Source of the DNA: Streptomyces nymphaeiformis
GTDB taxonomy: Bacteria > Actinomycetota > Actinomycetes > Streptomycetales > Streptomycetaceae
Assembly (NCBI RefSeq): GCF_014203895.1
Contig: NZ_JACHJY010000008.1
Location: 372,001 to 436,000, forward strand
Direction of reading: 5' to 3'
DNA: 64,000 nucleotides
In this document: positions 53,285 to 62,303 of the stretch, in pieces
How positions within the stretch are numbered: the first letter of the stretch is position 1
Layout of the letters: every line of letters starts with the position of its first letter
The notes under the pieces: model-generated
The model's input: only the letters and a program-made list of their open reading frames with translations
Told to the model about the DNA's origin: nothing
Database searches by the model: none
Made by a program: the position numbers and the translations under genes

Positions 53285-53332
53285 GTCACGGGTCTACCCG
53301 ACCGCCCGCCGCGACGCCAGTCGGCCCCGCCG

Positions 53333-55630
53333 TCACCCCGCGGCGGGGGTACGGGCCGGCTCCAGGCGGACCACGACGCCCTTGGACGTCGGGCAGTTGC
53401 TGACGTCGGCGACGCTGTCCAGCGGCACCAGGACGTTCGTCTCCGGGTAGTAGGCCGCCGCCGACCCCCGGCTCGCGGGGTACGCGACCACCCGGAAGCC
53501 CTCCGCGCGCCGCTCCCGCTCGTCGTGCCAGACGCTCACCAGGTCCACGAGCTGGCGGTCGGCGAGGCCGAGGGCGTCGAGGTCGGCCGGGTTGACGAGG
53601 ACGACCCGGCGGGCGTCGTGGATGCCCCGGTAGCGGTCGTTCGGCGCGTACCAGACGGTGTTCCACTGGTCGTGCGAGCGCAGTGTCTGCAGCAGCAGGT
53701 GCCCCTCGGGGACGTGCGGCATCGTGAACGCGTTGCACGTGAAGACGGCCTTGCCGCCCGGCGTGGGGAAGACCCCGGAGTTCACCGGATTGGGCAGGTG
53801 GAAGCCGCCCGGCCGGGCCACGCGCGCGTTGAAGTCCTCGAAGCCGGGCACGACCCGCGAGATCCGGTCCCGGACGGTGCCGTAGTCCCGCTCGAACTCC
53901 TCCCACGGGACGGCCGGCTCCTCGCCGAGCGTCCGGCGGGCGAGACGCGCCACGATCGCGACCTCGCTGAGCAGGTCCGGCGAGGCGGGCGGCAGCTTGC
54001 CCCGGGAGGCGTGGACGTCGCTCATGGAGTCCTCGACCGTGACGAACTGCTCGACCCCGCCCTGCACGTCCCGGTCGCTGCGGCCGAGCGTGGGCAGGAT
54101 CAGCGCGGTCTCGCCGCAGACCGTGTGGGAGCGGTTGAGCTTGGTGGAGACGTGCGCGGTGAGCCGGCACCCCCGCATCGCCTCCTCGGTGACCGCGCTG
54201 TCGGGGGTGGCCCGCACGAAGTTGCCGGCGACACCCAGGAAGACCTTCGCGCGGCCCTCGTGCATGGCCCGGATGCCGTTCACCGCGTCCAGACCGTGGT
54301 GGGCGGGCGGGGTGAAGCCGAACTCCCGTCCCAGGGCGTCGAGGAACCTCTGCGGCATCCGCTCCCACACGCCCATCGTGCGGTCGCCCTGCACGTTGCT
54401 GTGACCCCGCACCGGGCACACGCCCGCGCCGGGCCTGCCGATGTTGCCGCGGGCGAGGAGGAAGTTGACGACCTCGCGGATCGTGGGGACCCCGTGCTTG
54501 TGCTGCGTGAGGCCCATCGCCCAGCACACGATGATCCGCTCACTGCGCAGGACCCGTTCGAAGACCTCCTGGATCTCCTCGCGGGACAGCCCGGTCGCCG
54601 TCAGGACGTCCTCCCAGGAGACCTTCCGCGCGTGCTCGGCGAAGGCGGGGAAACCGGTGGTGTTCCGCTCGATGAAGCCGCGGTCGAGGACGGTGCCGGG
54701 AGCGGCGTCCTCGGCCTCCACGAGCAGCCGGTTCAGGGCCTGGAAGAGGGCGAGGTCGCCGCCGGCGCGGATGTGCAGGAACTGGTCGGCGATCGCCGTG
54801 CCGCGGCCGATGATCCCGCGCGCCTTCTGCGGGTGCTTGAAGCGCATGAGCCCGGCCTCGGGAAGCGTGTTGACGGCCACGACCTGCCCGCCGTTGCGCT
54901 TGGTCTCCTCCAGGGCCGACAGCATCCGGGGATGGTTGGTGCCAGGGTTCTGCCCCACGACGAAGACCAGGTCCGAGTGGTGGATGTCGTCCAGGGAGAC
55001 GCTGCCCTTCCCGATGCCGAGCGTCTCCGACAGCGCGGAACCGCTGGACTCGTGGCACATGTTGGAGCAGTCCGGCAGATTGTTCGTGCCGTACGCGCGC
55101 GCGAAGAGCTGGAGGAGGAACGCGGCCTCGTTGTTCAGCCGGCCCGAGACGTAGAAGAGGGCCTCGTCGGGGGAGTCGAGCGCCGTGAGCTCGTCGGCGA
55201 GCAGCCCGAGCGCCTCGTCCCAGCCGATCGGCTCGTAGTGCGTCGCACCGGGCCGCTTCACCATCGGCTCGGTGAGCCGGCCCTGCTGGTTGAGCCAGTA
55301 GTCCGACATTCCGTCGAGCTCCGCGATCGAGTGCGCGCGGAAGAATTCCCTCGTGACGCGGCGCGAGGTGGCCTCGTCGTTGATGTGCTTCGCGCCGTTC
55401 TCGCAGTACTCGTTCCTGTGCCGCTCGCCCGGCGCCGGCTCCGGCCAGGCGCAGCCCGGGCAGTCGATGCCCTCGGGCTGGTTGATGGTGAGGAGCGTGA
55501 GCGCGGTGCGCCGCGGGGACGTCTGGCGCAGGGAGTACTCCAGCGCGTGCGTCACGGCGGGGAGCCCCGTCGCCCAGGTCTTCGGCGGGGTGACCTTCAG
55601 GTCGTCGACCGGGTCCTCGATGCCGCTCAT
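53333..55630 (-). CDS. YdeP/FdhF-like molybdopterin oxidoreductase, copy A
   Basis: 765 aa. N-terminal DCPGCAWPEP and the family motif SNMCHESSG, with GHSNVQGDRT, match the YdeP-FdhF alpha-subunit group of molybdopterin-bisMGD enzymes. It lacks a TAT signal, a beta (Fe-S) subunit gene and a membrane anchor, so it is a single-subunit cytoplasmic oxidoreductase; the natural electron acceptor is unknown. Enterobacterial YdeP contributes to acid resistance. The C-terminal domain contains LRSHDQWNTVWYAPNDRYRG. A LysR gene follows on the same strand. A paralogue lies 2.3 kb away (57975-60305). Confidence 0.88.
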   Translation of the reverse strand: MSGIEDPVDDLKVTPPKTWATGLPAVTHALEYSLRQTSPRRTALTLLTINQPEGIDCPGCAWPEPAPGERHRNEYCENGAKHINDEATSRRVTREFFRAHSIAELDGMSDYWLNQQGRLTEPMVKRPGATHYEPIGWDEALGLLADELTALDSPDEALFYVSGRLNNEAAFLLQLFARAYGTNNLPDCSNMCHESSGSALSETLGIGKGSVSLDDIHHSDLVFVVGQNPGTNHPRMLSALEETKRNGGQVVAVNTLPEAGLMRFKHPQKARGIIGRGTAIADQFLHIRAGGDLALFQALNRLLVEAEDAAPGTVLDRGFIERNTTGFPAFAEHARKVSWEDVLTATGLSREEIQEVFERVLRSERIIVCWAMGLTQHKHGVPTIREVVNFLLARGNIGRPGAGVCPVRGHSNVQGDRTMGVWERMPQRFLDALGREFGFTPPAHHGLDAVNGIRAMHEGRAKVFLGVAGNFVRATPDSAVTEEAMRGCRLTAHVSTKLNRSHTVCGETALILPTLGRSDRDVQGGVEQFVTVEDSMSDVHASRGKLPPASPDLLSEVAIVARLARRTLGEEPAVPWEEFERDYGTVRDRISRVVPGFEDFNARVARPGGFHLPNPVNSGVFPTPGGKAVFTCNAFTMPHVPEGHLLLQTLRSHDQWNTVWYAPNDRYRGIHDARRVVLVNPADLDALGLADRQLVDLVSVWHDERERRAEGFRVVAYPASRGSAAAYYPETNVLVPLDSVADVSNCPTSKGVVVRLEPARTPAAG

Positions 55631-55730
55631 GCTCTGGTCCGCCTCGTTTCTCGCGCCTGGCCGGATTCACGCCGCAGAGCAGATTCGACCCGTTGCGGAG
55701 CGAAGTCAAAGAGATGTTTTCGATGAGCTG

Positions 55731-55745
55731 ATAGGTGCGACCTAT
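55731..55745. promoter_or_regulatory. Palindrome ATAGGT-gcg-ACCTAT, candidate LysR site
   Basis: Perfect 6-bp arms with 3-bp centre in the gap upstream of the YdeP-like copy A start (55630) and of the divergent FUSC gene (55841). It is an attractive target for the LysR regulator at 52355-53284. Confidence 0.5.
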
Positions 55746-55840
55746 GAGCCCTTTTCCGGCAGGTCGAAAAGACCGGTGGATCACGTCATCGGAATTGCCT
55801 CTTTGACTTGCGAAACGAATTCGCCGAGGGTGATCGGGTC

Positions 55841-57967
55841 ATGCACAAACGCCTCGGTCGCGCCCTCTCCCCGAGAGGCGCGCTCGCCCTGCAGAGCGTG
55901 GACGGAGCCCTGTCCTTCGCCCTGCGCGCCGCGCTCGCCATGGCGCTGCCCGCGCTGCCGCTGGCGCTCGCCGGGCGGGCCGACCTCGCCGTCTCCACGA
56001 TGCTGGGGTCCTTCACCACCACCTTTGGCCGCAATCTGCCGTACGCGCGCCGGGCCCGGGTGCTCGCCGTCGTCGCCGTGGCGATGACCGCGTGCGTGGG
56101 CTGCGGCGCGGCGCTCGCCGCCTGGGCCCAGCCCCGGAACGGGGGAGCGGGCGCCGCCGTCACGGTCGCGGCCACGGCCCTGGTCGCCGGGCTCGCGAAG
56201 CTCGCCTGCGACGCGGCCCGGCTCAGCGGGCTCGGCGCGGTGCTGCTGCTGTTCTCCTTCGCGGTGGCCGCCAACGGGGCGTCGACCCCCGCCGACGTCC
56301 TGCCGCAGGCCGGTTTGGCCGCCTGCGGCGCGGCCGTCGCCTGGGTCCTCGCGGTGGCGGGCGGGCTCCTGCACCCGGACCGCCCGCAACGGCTCGCCGT
56401 CGCCGCCGCGCTGCGCGAGCTCGCGGACCTGTGGGAGGCCGGCGGAACCGGTCCCGTACGGCACCGGGCCACAGCCGCCGTGCTCCAGGCGTACCGCACG
56501 CTCGGCGTCCTGCCTCCCTCGGGTGCCGACCGGCACGGCCGCGACGACACCTGCGTCCGTCTCGCCGACCTCTCCTGGTCGCTGCTCGTCGGCTCCGCCC
56601 GCCGCCCACCGAGCGACCCGGCCCGCTTGGCCCGCAACCTGCGCCGCCAGGTCCGGGTACTGGTCAGCCGCCGCCGACGGCCCCCGCGGCTCCTGCCGGA
56701 ACTGGCCCTCCCGGTCCTGATCGCCCAGGCCGGCATGCCGGCCCGCCCGGACGGGTCTTCAGGATCGCCCACCGCCCCGACCGGGCGGCACGCACCCGGC
56801 ACCGGGGCCTCTGGGACTGCTGCCGGGTCGCGTGACGCCACGACCGGGCCGCCCGGGGCTGCTGCCGGGTCGCCCGACGCCACGACCGGGCCGCCCAGGG
56901 CTGCTGCCGGGTCGCGTGACGCCACGACCGGGCCGCCCGGGGCTGCTGCCGGGTCGCCCGACGCCACGACCGGGCCGCCCGGGGCCGCTGCCAGGTCGCG
57001 TGACGCCACGACCGGGGCACCCAGGGCTGCCGCCGGGTCGCCCGACGCCACGACCGGGCCGCCCAGGGCTGCCGCCGGGTCGCCCGACGCCACCACCGGG
57101 TCCCCCAGGGCTGCCGCCGGGTCGCCCGACGCCACCACCGGACACCCCGACCCCACCACCAGCGCCTCCGCGCCCGCCCCCGGCCCAGTCGACCCCACCA
57201 CCCTCCGCGCCACCGAGCTCCGCGCCGCCGTCCTCGTGGCAGGGCCCGCCCACGGCCGCGCGGCCGTTCTTCTCGTGCCCGCGCTGCGGATGGTCCTCGG
57301 CACCGGTCTCGCGGGCGGGGCCGCGCTCCTCCTCGGGCTCGGGCACGGCTACTGGGCGGCGATCTCCGCCGCCGCCGTTCTCCACTCGGTCAACGTGCGG
57401 ACGGCGGCCCAGCGGGCCGTCCAGCGCACCCTCGGCACCGTCGCGGGCCTCCTGCTCGCCCTCGGTGTCCTCGCCCTGGGCCCCGGGCCGGTGGTGCTGG
57501 TCCTGGTGATCGTGCTCTTCGAGTTCCTCCTGGAGTACGTCGTCGCCCGCAACTACGGCCTCGGCGTCGTCTTCCTCACCCCGCTGGCGCTGCTCCTCAC
57601 CGATCTGGCCGCGCCCGCACCGGCCGGGGCCCTCGTGCGGGACCGGGCGCTGAGCAGCGCGCTGGGCGTCGTCGTCGGGCTCGGCTGCGCGCTGCTGGTG
57701 GTCCACGACCGGGCGGCGGTACGGGCGGAGCGCGCGCTCGCGGCCTGCGCGGGGGCCTCGGAGCAGGCCGAACGGGCCCTGGAGGAAGGGGCCGTGGCGT
57801 CGTTCCCGCTCGTGCAGGCGCGGCTCGCGGCGGCCGCCGTGGAGCTGCGGGAGGCCGACGACGCGGCGGCGGGCGAGCTCTGGCCGGCCGAGATCGACCC
57901 CACCGAGCTCGCCGCCGCCGAACGCCGTGCGTACCTCCTCCTGGACCGGCTGGTCCGCCAGGAGTGA
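55841..57967 (+). CDS. FUSC-family transporter (aromatic acid exporter type) with repeat insertion
   Basis: 708 aa from the ATG at 55841 (GAGGGTG upstream). N-terminal membrane helices (about 20-170), then a cytoplasmic region, a low-complexity insertion of eight 14-residue units (about 326-437, AAAGSPDATTGPP-like), and a second set of helices (about 470-610) with FUSC features such as GYWAAISAAAVLHS and RNYGLGVVFLTPLALLL. The family exports aromatic carboxylates or similar anions. It is divergent from YdeP-like copy A and convergent with copy B. Its function may relate to acid or aromatic stress. Confidence 0.85.
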   Translation: MHKRLGRALSPRGALALQSVDGALSFALRAALAMALPALPLALAGRADLAVSTMLGSFTTTFGRNLPYARRARVLAVVAVAMTACVGCGAALAAWAQPRNGGAGAAVTVAATALVAGLAKLACDAARLSGLGAVLLLFSFAVAANGASTPADVLPQAGLAACGAAVAWVLAVAGGLLHPDRPQRLAVAAALRELADLWEAGGTGPVRHRATAAVLQAYRTLGVLPPSGADRHGRDDTCVRLADLSWSLLVGSARRPPSDPARLARNLRRQVRVLVSRRRRPPRLLPELALPVLIAQAGMPARPDGSSGSPTAPTGRHAPGTGASGTAAGSRDATTGPPGAAAGSPDATTGPPRAAAGSRDATTGPPGAAAGSPDATTGPPGAAARSRDATTGAPRAAAGSPDATTGPPRAAAGSPDATTGSPRAAAGSPDATTGHPDPTTSASAPAPGPVDPTTLRATELRAAVLVAGPAHGRAAVLLVPALRMVLGTGLAGGAALLLGLGHGYWAAISAAAVLHSVNVRTAAQRAVQRTLGTVAGLLLALGVLALGPGPVVLVLVIVLFEFLLEYVVARNYGLGVVFLTPLALLLTDLAAPAPAGALVRDRALSSALGVVVGLGCALLVVHDRAAVRAERALAACAGASEQAERALEEGAVASFPLVQARLAAAAVELREADDAAAGELWPAEIDPTELAAAERRAYLLLDRLVRQE
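56815..57140 (+). repeat. 42-bp tandem repeat x 8 in the FUSC gene
   Basis: Units reading GCTGCTGCCGGGTCGCCCGA-like and coding for A-A-G-S-P/R-D-A-T-T-G-P-P. Copies vary mainly at two codons. The repeat keeps the frame, so it lengthens the cytoplasmic loop between the membrane halves. Confidence 0.9.
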
Positions 57968-57974
57968 CGGAGCG

Positions 57975-60305
57975 TCAGGAAGCTGGCTCGATCGTCACCT
58001 TGACGTGCTTCATGATCGGCTGATCGCTCTGGGTGCTGTAGTCGCCGAGCGCGCACAGCACGTTCATCTCCGGCATGTAGCCGGCCGCGCAGCCGCGCGG
58101 GATGTCGTACGGGACGGCGAGGTAGCCGTTGAGATGCCGCCGGCTGCCGTCCTTCGCGGTGCTCGTGATGTCGACGGCGCCCATGTCGGCGATCCCGCGC
58201 TCGCGCATGTCCGCCCGGTTCATGAAGACCAGCGTGCGGAGGTTCCTGATGCCCCGGTAGCGGTCGTTGTCGGAGTAGATCGTGGTGTTCCACTGGTCGT
58301 GGGAGCGCATGGTGCCGAGCGCCAGGGTGCCGGGCGCGGGCACCACGTCGGGCAGCTCGGCGGCGGAGAACTCGGCGCGCCCGGACGGGGTGAGGAAGAC
58401 CAGCTCGCGGGCGGGCTGCTTGATGCGGAAGCCGAGCGGCAGCCGTACGCGCCGGTTGAAGTCCTCGAAGCCGTCGAGCGCGCGGGCCATGGTGTCCCGG
58501 ATGCGGTCGTAGTCCTCGACGTACCACTCCCACGGCGTCGCGCTGTCGGGCAGCGCGGCGCGCGCCATGCCGGCGACGATCGCCGGCTCGGAGAGCAGGT
58601 GCGGCGAGGCGGGCTTCTTCATGCCGACGGACAGGTGCACCATGCTCATCGAGTCCTCGACCGAGGTGCTCTGGATCCCCTTGCGCTGGTGGTCCTTCTC
58701 GGTCCGGCCGAGGCAGGGGAGGATGAGGGCCTGCCGCCCGTGCACGATGTGGCTGCGGTTCAGCTTGGTGCTGACCTGGACGGTGAGCTCGCAGTTGCGC
58801 AGCGCCGCGTAGGTGTACGGGGTGTCGGGAGCGGCGAGCGCGAAGTTGCCGCCCATGCCGACGAAGACGCTGATCCCGCCGTCGTGCATGGCCTTGACGC
58901 TCGCGACGGTGTCCTTGCCGTGGGCGCGGGGCGGCTGGATCCCGCAGACCTCGGCGAGCCGGTCCAGGAACTCCTCGCTCGGGCGGTGGTCGATGCCGCA
59001 GGTGCGGTTGCCCTGGACGTTGCTGTGGCCGCGCACGGGGGAGGGGCCCGCGCCCTCCCGGCCGAGGTTGCCGCGGAGCAGCAGCAGGTTCACGATCTCC
59101 CGGACGGTGTCGACGCCGTGCTCGTGCTGGGTGATGCCGAGGCACCAGCTGACGATGGAGCGGTCGGCCTCGCCGTACACGCGCGCGGCCCTGAGGATGT
59201 CGTCGCGGCTCAGCCCCGACTGCCGTTCGAGCTCCTCCCACGGGGTGGCCTCGCACAGCGCCCGGTACTCCTCGAAGCCGGACGTGTGTCGCTCGATGAA
59301 CTCCCGGTCCAGGGCCTTCGGGTCCGTCGACGCCTGCTCCAGGATCGCCTTCGCCATGCCCCGTACGAGCGCCATGTCGCCGCCGATGCGCGGCTGGAGG
59401 TTGAGCGTGCTGGTCTTCGTCGTCTTGAACAGCGCCATGTCCGTGAAGTCGTGCGGGACGATCGTGCGGGTGGCGGCGGCCTCGACGAGCGGGTTGACGT
59501 GCACGATCTGCGCGCCGCGGTGATGGGCCTCGGCGAGGGCGGTCAGCATCCGGGGCGCGTTCGAGGCGGCGTTGACGCCGAAGATGAACAGCGCGTCGGC
59601 GGTCTCCCAGTCCTGGAGGTCGACGGTGCCCTTTCCGGTGCCCAGGGAGGCCTGGAGGGCGCGACCGCTGGCCTCGTGGCACATGTTGGAGCAGTCGGGC
59701 AGGTTGTTGGTGCCCAGCTCGCGGGCCATCAGCTGGTACAGGAACGTGGCCTCGTTGCCGAGCCGGCCCGAGGTGTAGAACGCGGCCCGGTTCGGGTCGT
59801 CGAGGCCGCGCAGGGTGCGGCCGACGAGCGCGAAGGCGTCCTTCCAGCTGATCGGGACGTAGTGGTCCGACTCGGGGTCGTAGACCATCGGCTCGGTGAG
59901 GCGGCCCTCGTTCTCCAGGTCGTAGTCGCTCCACCCGGCGAGCTCGGTCACCGAGTGGGCGGCGAAGAACTCGCGCCCGACCCGCTTGCGGGTCATCTCC
60001 CAGGTGACGTGTTTGATGCCGTTCTCGCAGATGTCCAGGTGGAGGCCCTTGGTGTCGTCGGGCCAGGCGCAGCCGGGACAGTCGAAGCCGGTGTTCTCGT
60101 GGTTCATCCGCATGATGGCGCGCGGCCCGTCGACCAGCGCGCCCTCGCGCACCAGGAAGTTCGTCACGCTCTTCGCGGCGCCCCAGCCGGCGGCCGGATG
60201 GTGGTACGGACGGAATTCCGGATCGCCCTCGGGGGCCGGTCCCACCCGGTGTCCGAGGGGCTCCCGCTCGTCCCGGGCCGTGCTCTCGTCCTGGTCGGTG
60301 CTCAA
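57975..60305 (-). CDS. YdeP/FdhF-like molybdopterin oxidoreductase, copy B
   Basis: 776 aa. Same architecture as the gene at 53333-55630: FDCPGCAWPDD at the N-terminus, SNMCHEASG, GHSNVQGNRT and RSHDQWNTTIYSDNDRYRG in the C-terminal domain. Its extra N-terminal ~30 residues are charged. The two copies differ at many positions, so they are old paralogues rather than a recent duplication. The C-terminus is convergent with the FUSC gene with only 7 bp between stops. No electron-transfer subunits are encoded nearby. Cytoplasmic. Confidence 0.88.
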   Translation of the reverse strand: MSTDQDESTARDEREPLGHRVGPAPEGDPEFRPYHHPAAGWGAAKSVTNFLVREGALVDGPRAIMRMNHENTGFDCPGCAWPDDTKGLHLDICENGIKHVTWEMTRKRVGREFFAAHSVTELAGWSDYDLENEGRLTEPMVYDPESDHYVPISWKDAFALVGRTLRGLDDPNRAAFYTSGRLGNEATFLYQLMARELGTNNLPDCSNMCHEASGRALQASLGTGKGTVDLQDWETADALFIFGVNAASNAPRMLTALAEAHHRGAQIVHVNPLVEAAATRTIVPHDFTDMALFKTTKTSTLNLQPRIGGDMALVRGMAKAILEQASTDPKALDREFIERHTSGFEEYRALCEATPWEELERQSGLSRDDILRAARVYGEADRSIVSWCLGITQHEHGVDTVREIVNLLLLRGNLGREGAGPSPVRGHSNVQGNRTCGIDHRPSEEFLDRLAEVCGIQPPRAHGKDTVASVKAMHDGGISVFVGMGGNFALAAPDTPYTYAALRNCELTVQVSTKLNRSHIVHGRQALILPCLGRTEKDHQRKGIQSTSVEDSMSMVHLSVGMKKPASPHLLSEPAIVAGMARAALPDSATPWEWYVEDYDRIRDTMARALDGFEDFNRRVRLPLGFRIKQPARELVFLTPSGRAEFSAAELPDVVPAPGTLALGTMRSHDQWNTTIYSDNDRYRGIRNLRTLVFMNRADMRERGIADMGAVDITSTAKDGSRRHLNGYLAVPYDIPRGCAAGYMPEMNVLCALGDYSTQSDQPIMKHVKVTIEPAS

Positions 60306-60498
60306 GGCGCCTCATCCTCTCGCCCTGCGGACGCATGGGCATGATGGACAGAAGGACCCCCTGGGCAGGCTAAGCCCGCCACCCCGCGCCCGCCACCCGC
60401 GCCCGCTGAGCGGCCGCCGGGCTGCGTACCGGATCATGCGCACCTACGCTGGCTCTGTCCCTTTCCTCTACATTCCGGTCATCTCTCGTGGGAGCGTC
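60306..60498. promoter_or_regulatory. Divergent region between YdeP-like copy B and the DyP operon
   Basis: 193 bp. The right part is relatively pyrimidine-rich with TACATT at about 60469 as a possible -10 for the DyP gene, and GGGAG precedes the ATG at 60499. Confidence 0.35.
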
Positions 60499-61488
60499 AT
60501 GGTCGTACCCCAGCCCGTCGTCGCCCCGCCCGCCCGGGCGGCCGTCTTCCTGGTGGCCACCGTCAACCCGGGCGGCGAGAGCGCGGTGCGGGAGGCGCTC
60601 CGGGACCTGTCGGGACTGACCCGTTCGGTGGCGTTCCGGCACCCCGACGCCGGGCTCACCTGCGTCGCCGGCATCGGCTCCACGGGCTGGGACCGGCTCG
60701 TCGGCGGCCCCCGCCCCCGCGAGCTGCACCCCTTCCCGACCCTGCGGGGCCCCCGCCACCGAGCCCCGGCCACCCCCGGCGACCTGCTCTTCCACCTGCG
60801 GGCCCGGCGCCTGGACCTCTGCTTCGAGCTGGCCCGGCACATCGTGGCCGCCCTGGGCGCGGCGGTGACCGTCGTCGACGAGGTGCACGGCTTCGCGTAC
60901 TTCGACGACCGCGACCTGCTCGGCTTCGTCGACGGCAGCGAGAACCCCGACGGCACGACGGCCGCCGACGCGGTCCACATCGGCGACGAGGACCCGGACT
61001 TCCGCGGCGGCAGCTACGTCGTCGTCCAGAAGTACGTGCACGACATGCCGGCCTGGGACGCGCTCACCGTCGAGCAGCAGGAGCACGTCATCGGGCGCGG
61101 CAAGGGGTCCAACATCGAGCTGCCCGACGACGTCAAACCGGCGGACTCGCACGTCGCGCTGAACACGGTCACCGACGAGAACGGCGTCCAGCAGCAGATC
61201 TTCCGCGCCAACATGCCGTTCGGCCAGGTCGGCACCGGCGAGTTCGGCACCTACTTCATCGGCTACGCGCGGACGCCCGCCGTGACCGAGCGGATGCTCC
61301 GCAACATGTTCCTCGGCGATCCCCCCGGCACCACGGACCGCATCCTCGACTTCTCCCGGGCCGTCACCGGCGGCCTCTTCTTCGTGCCGAGCGCCGGCCT
61401 CCTCGACGACCTCCCCGCCCCCTCGGCCGCCGCGATCCCCGGGACGACCCTCGGCATCGGCAGCCTGAAAGGAGCCCTCGCCCCATGA
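60499..61488 (+). CDS. DyP-type peroxidase, encapsulin cargo
   Basis: 329 aa from the ATG at 60499. DyP heme peroxidase: the GxxDG motif GFVDGSENP with catalytic Asp, and the proximal His in PADSHVALN. The C-terminal tail ends TTLGIGSLKGALAP, which is the encapsulin targeting peptide (LGIGSLKG core). The encapsulin shell gene starts before this gene's stop (4-bp overlap), so enzyme and shell are translated together. The peroxidase should sit inside the nanocompartment and oxidise dyes, lignin-like phenolics or another peroxide-linked substrate. It belongs to the type-B DyP group by length and motif. Confidence 0.95.
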   Translation: MVVPQPVVAPPARAAVFLVATVNPGGESAVREALRDLSGLTRSVAFRHPDAGLTCVAGIGSTGWDRLVGGPRPRELHPFPTLRGPRHRAPATPGDLLFHLRARRLDLCFELARHIVAALGAAVTVVDEVHGFAYFDDRDLLGFVDGSENPDGTTAADAVHIGDEDPDFRGGSYVVVQKYVHDMPAWDALTVEQQEHVIGRGKGSNIELPDDVKPADSHVALNTVTDENGVQQQIFRANMPFGQVGTGEFGTYFIGYARTPAVTERMLRNMFLGDPPGTTDRILDFSRAVTGGLFFVPSAGLLDDLPAPSAAAIPGTTLGIGSLKGALAP

Positions 61489-62300
61489 CGTCCCCCGAGT
61501 CCACCAGCAACCTCCACCGCGAACTCGCCCCGATCACCGCCGCCGCGTGGGCCGAGATCGAGGAGGAGGCCCGCCGCACCTTCCGGCGCAACGTCGCGGG
61601 CCGCCGTGTCGTCGACGTCCCCGACCCGGCGGGACCGGAGCTCTCGGCCGTCGGTACGGGGCACCTGACCGACCTGGCGGAGCCCGCGCCCGGCGTCACG
61701 GCACGGCTGCGCGAGGCACGGCCGCTCGTCGAGGTCCGGGTGCCGTTCACCGTCGACCGGGCCGCCGTCGACGACGTCGAGCGCGGCTCGAAGGACTCCG
61801 ACTGGCAGCCCGTCAAGGACGCGGCCCGCGCGCTCGCGCTCATCGAGGACCGCATGGTCTTCGAGGGGTACGAGGCCGCCGGCGTCGAGGGCCTGCGCGC
61901 CCGCAGCTCGAACCCGCCGGTGCGGCTGCCGACCGAACCCCGCGACTACCCCGACGCGGTCAGCCGGGCCCTCACCGCCCTGCGGCTCGCCGGCGTCGAC
62001 GGTCCGTACGCGCTGCTGCTCGGCGCCGACCAGTACCGGGCGGTTAGCGAGACCTCCGACCACGGCTACCCGATCGCCGCCCACCTCGCCCGGATGCTCG
62101 ACGGCTCCCCGATCTGGGCGCCCGCCCTCGACGGCGGATTCGTCCTCTCCACCCGCGGCGGCGACTTCGAACTGCGCCTCGGCCAGGACGTGGCGATCGG
62201 CTACACCGCGCACGACGCGACCAGTGTGCAGCTGTACCTCCAGGAGACCCTGACCTTCCTGGCCTACACGGACGAGGCCGTCGTCGTCCTGGAGCCCTGA
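61485..62300 (+). CDS. Encapsulin shell protein (family 1)
   Basis: 271 aa overlapping the DyP stop. The HK97-fold shell shows the standard family-1 encapsulin N-terminus (NLHRELAPITAAAWAEIEEEARRTFRR) as the region of residues 9-35, the P-domain segment DWQPVKDAARALALIEDRMVFEG, and the C-terminal strand QLYLQETLTFLAY. About 60 copies would assemble a 24-nm T=1 compartment around DyP, which carries the targeting peptide. The gene is coupled to the peroxidase gene and followed by a membrane-protein gene. Confidence 0.95.
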   Translation: MTSPESTSNLHRELAPITAAAWAEIEEEARRTFRRNVAGRRVVDVPDPAGPELSAVGTGHLTDLAEPAPGVTARLREARPLVEVRVPFTVDRAAVDDVERGSKDSDWQPVKDAARALALIEDRMVFEGYEAAGVEGLRARSSNPPVRLPTEPRDYPDAVSRALTALRLAGVDGPYALLLGADQYRAVSETSDHGYPIAAHLARMLDGSPIWAPALDGGFVLSTRGGDFELRLGQDVAIGYTAHDATSVQLYLQETLTFLAYTDEAVVVLEP

Positions 62301-62303
62301 ACC

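Noticed and set aside
53284..53300. Leaderless promoter TAGACC before the LysR start
   Set aside because: The hexamer lacks the final T and no -35 is visible; too weak to list with the other four.
53333..55630. Formate dehydrogenase
   Set aside because: No beta or gamma subunit, no TAT signal and YdeP-type motifs; calling it an FDH would over-claim.
50015..55726. Very long plus-strand open frame (about 1900 codons) across the ClpC-like, LysR and YdeP-like genes
   Set aside because: It is a high-GC shadow frame: composition rich in Arg/Pro/Gly, no motifs, and it runs over three well-supported genes in other frames.
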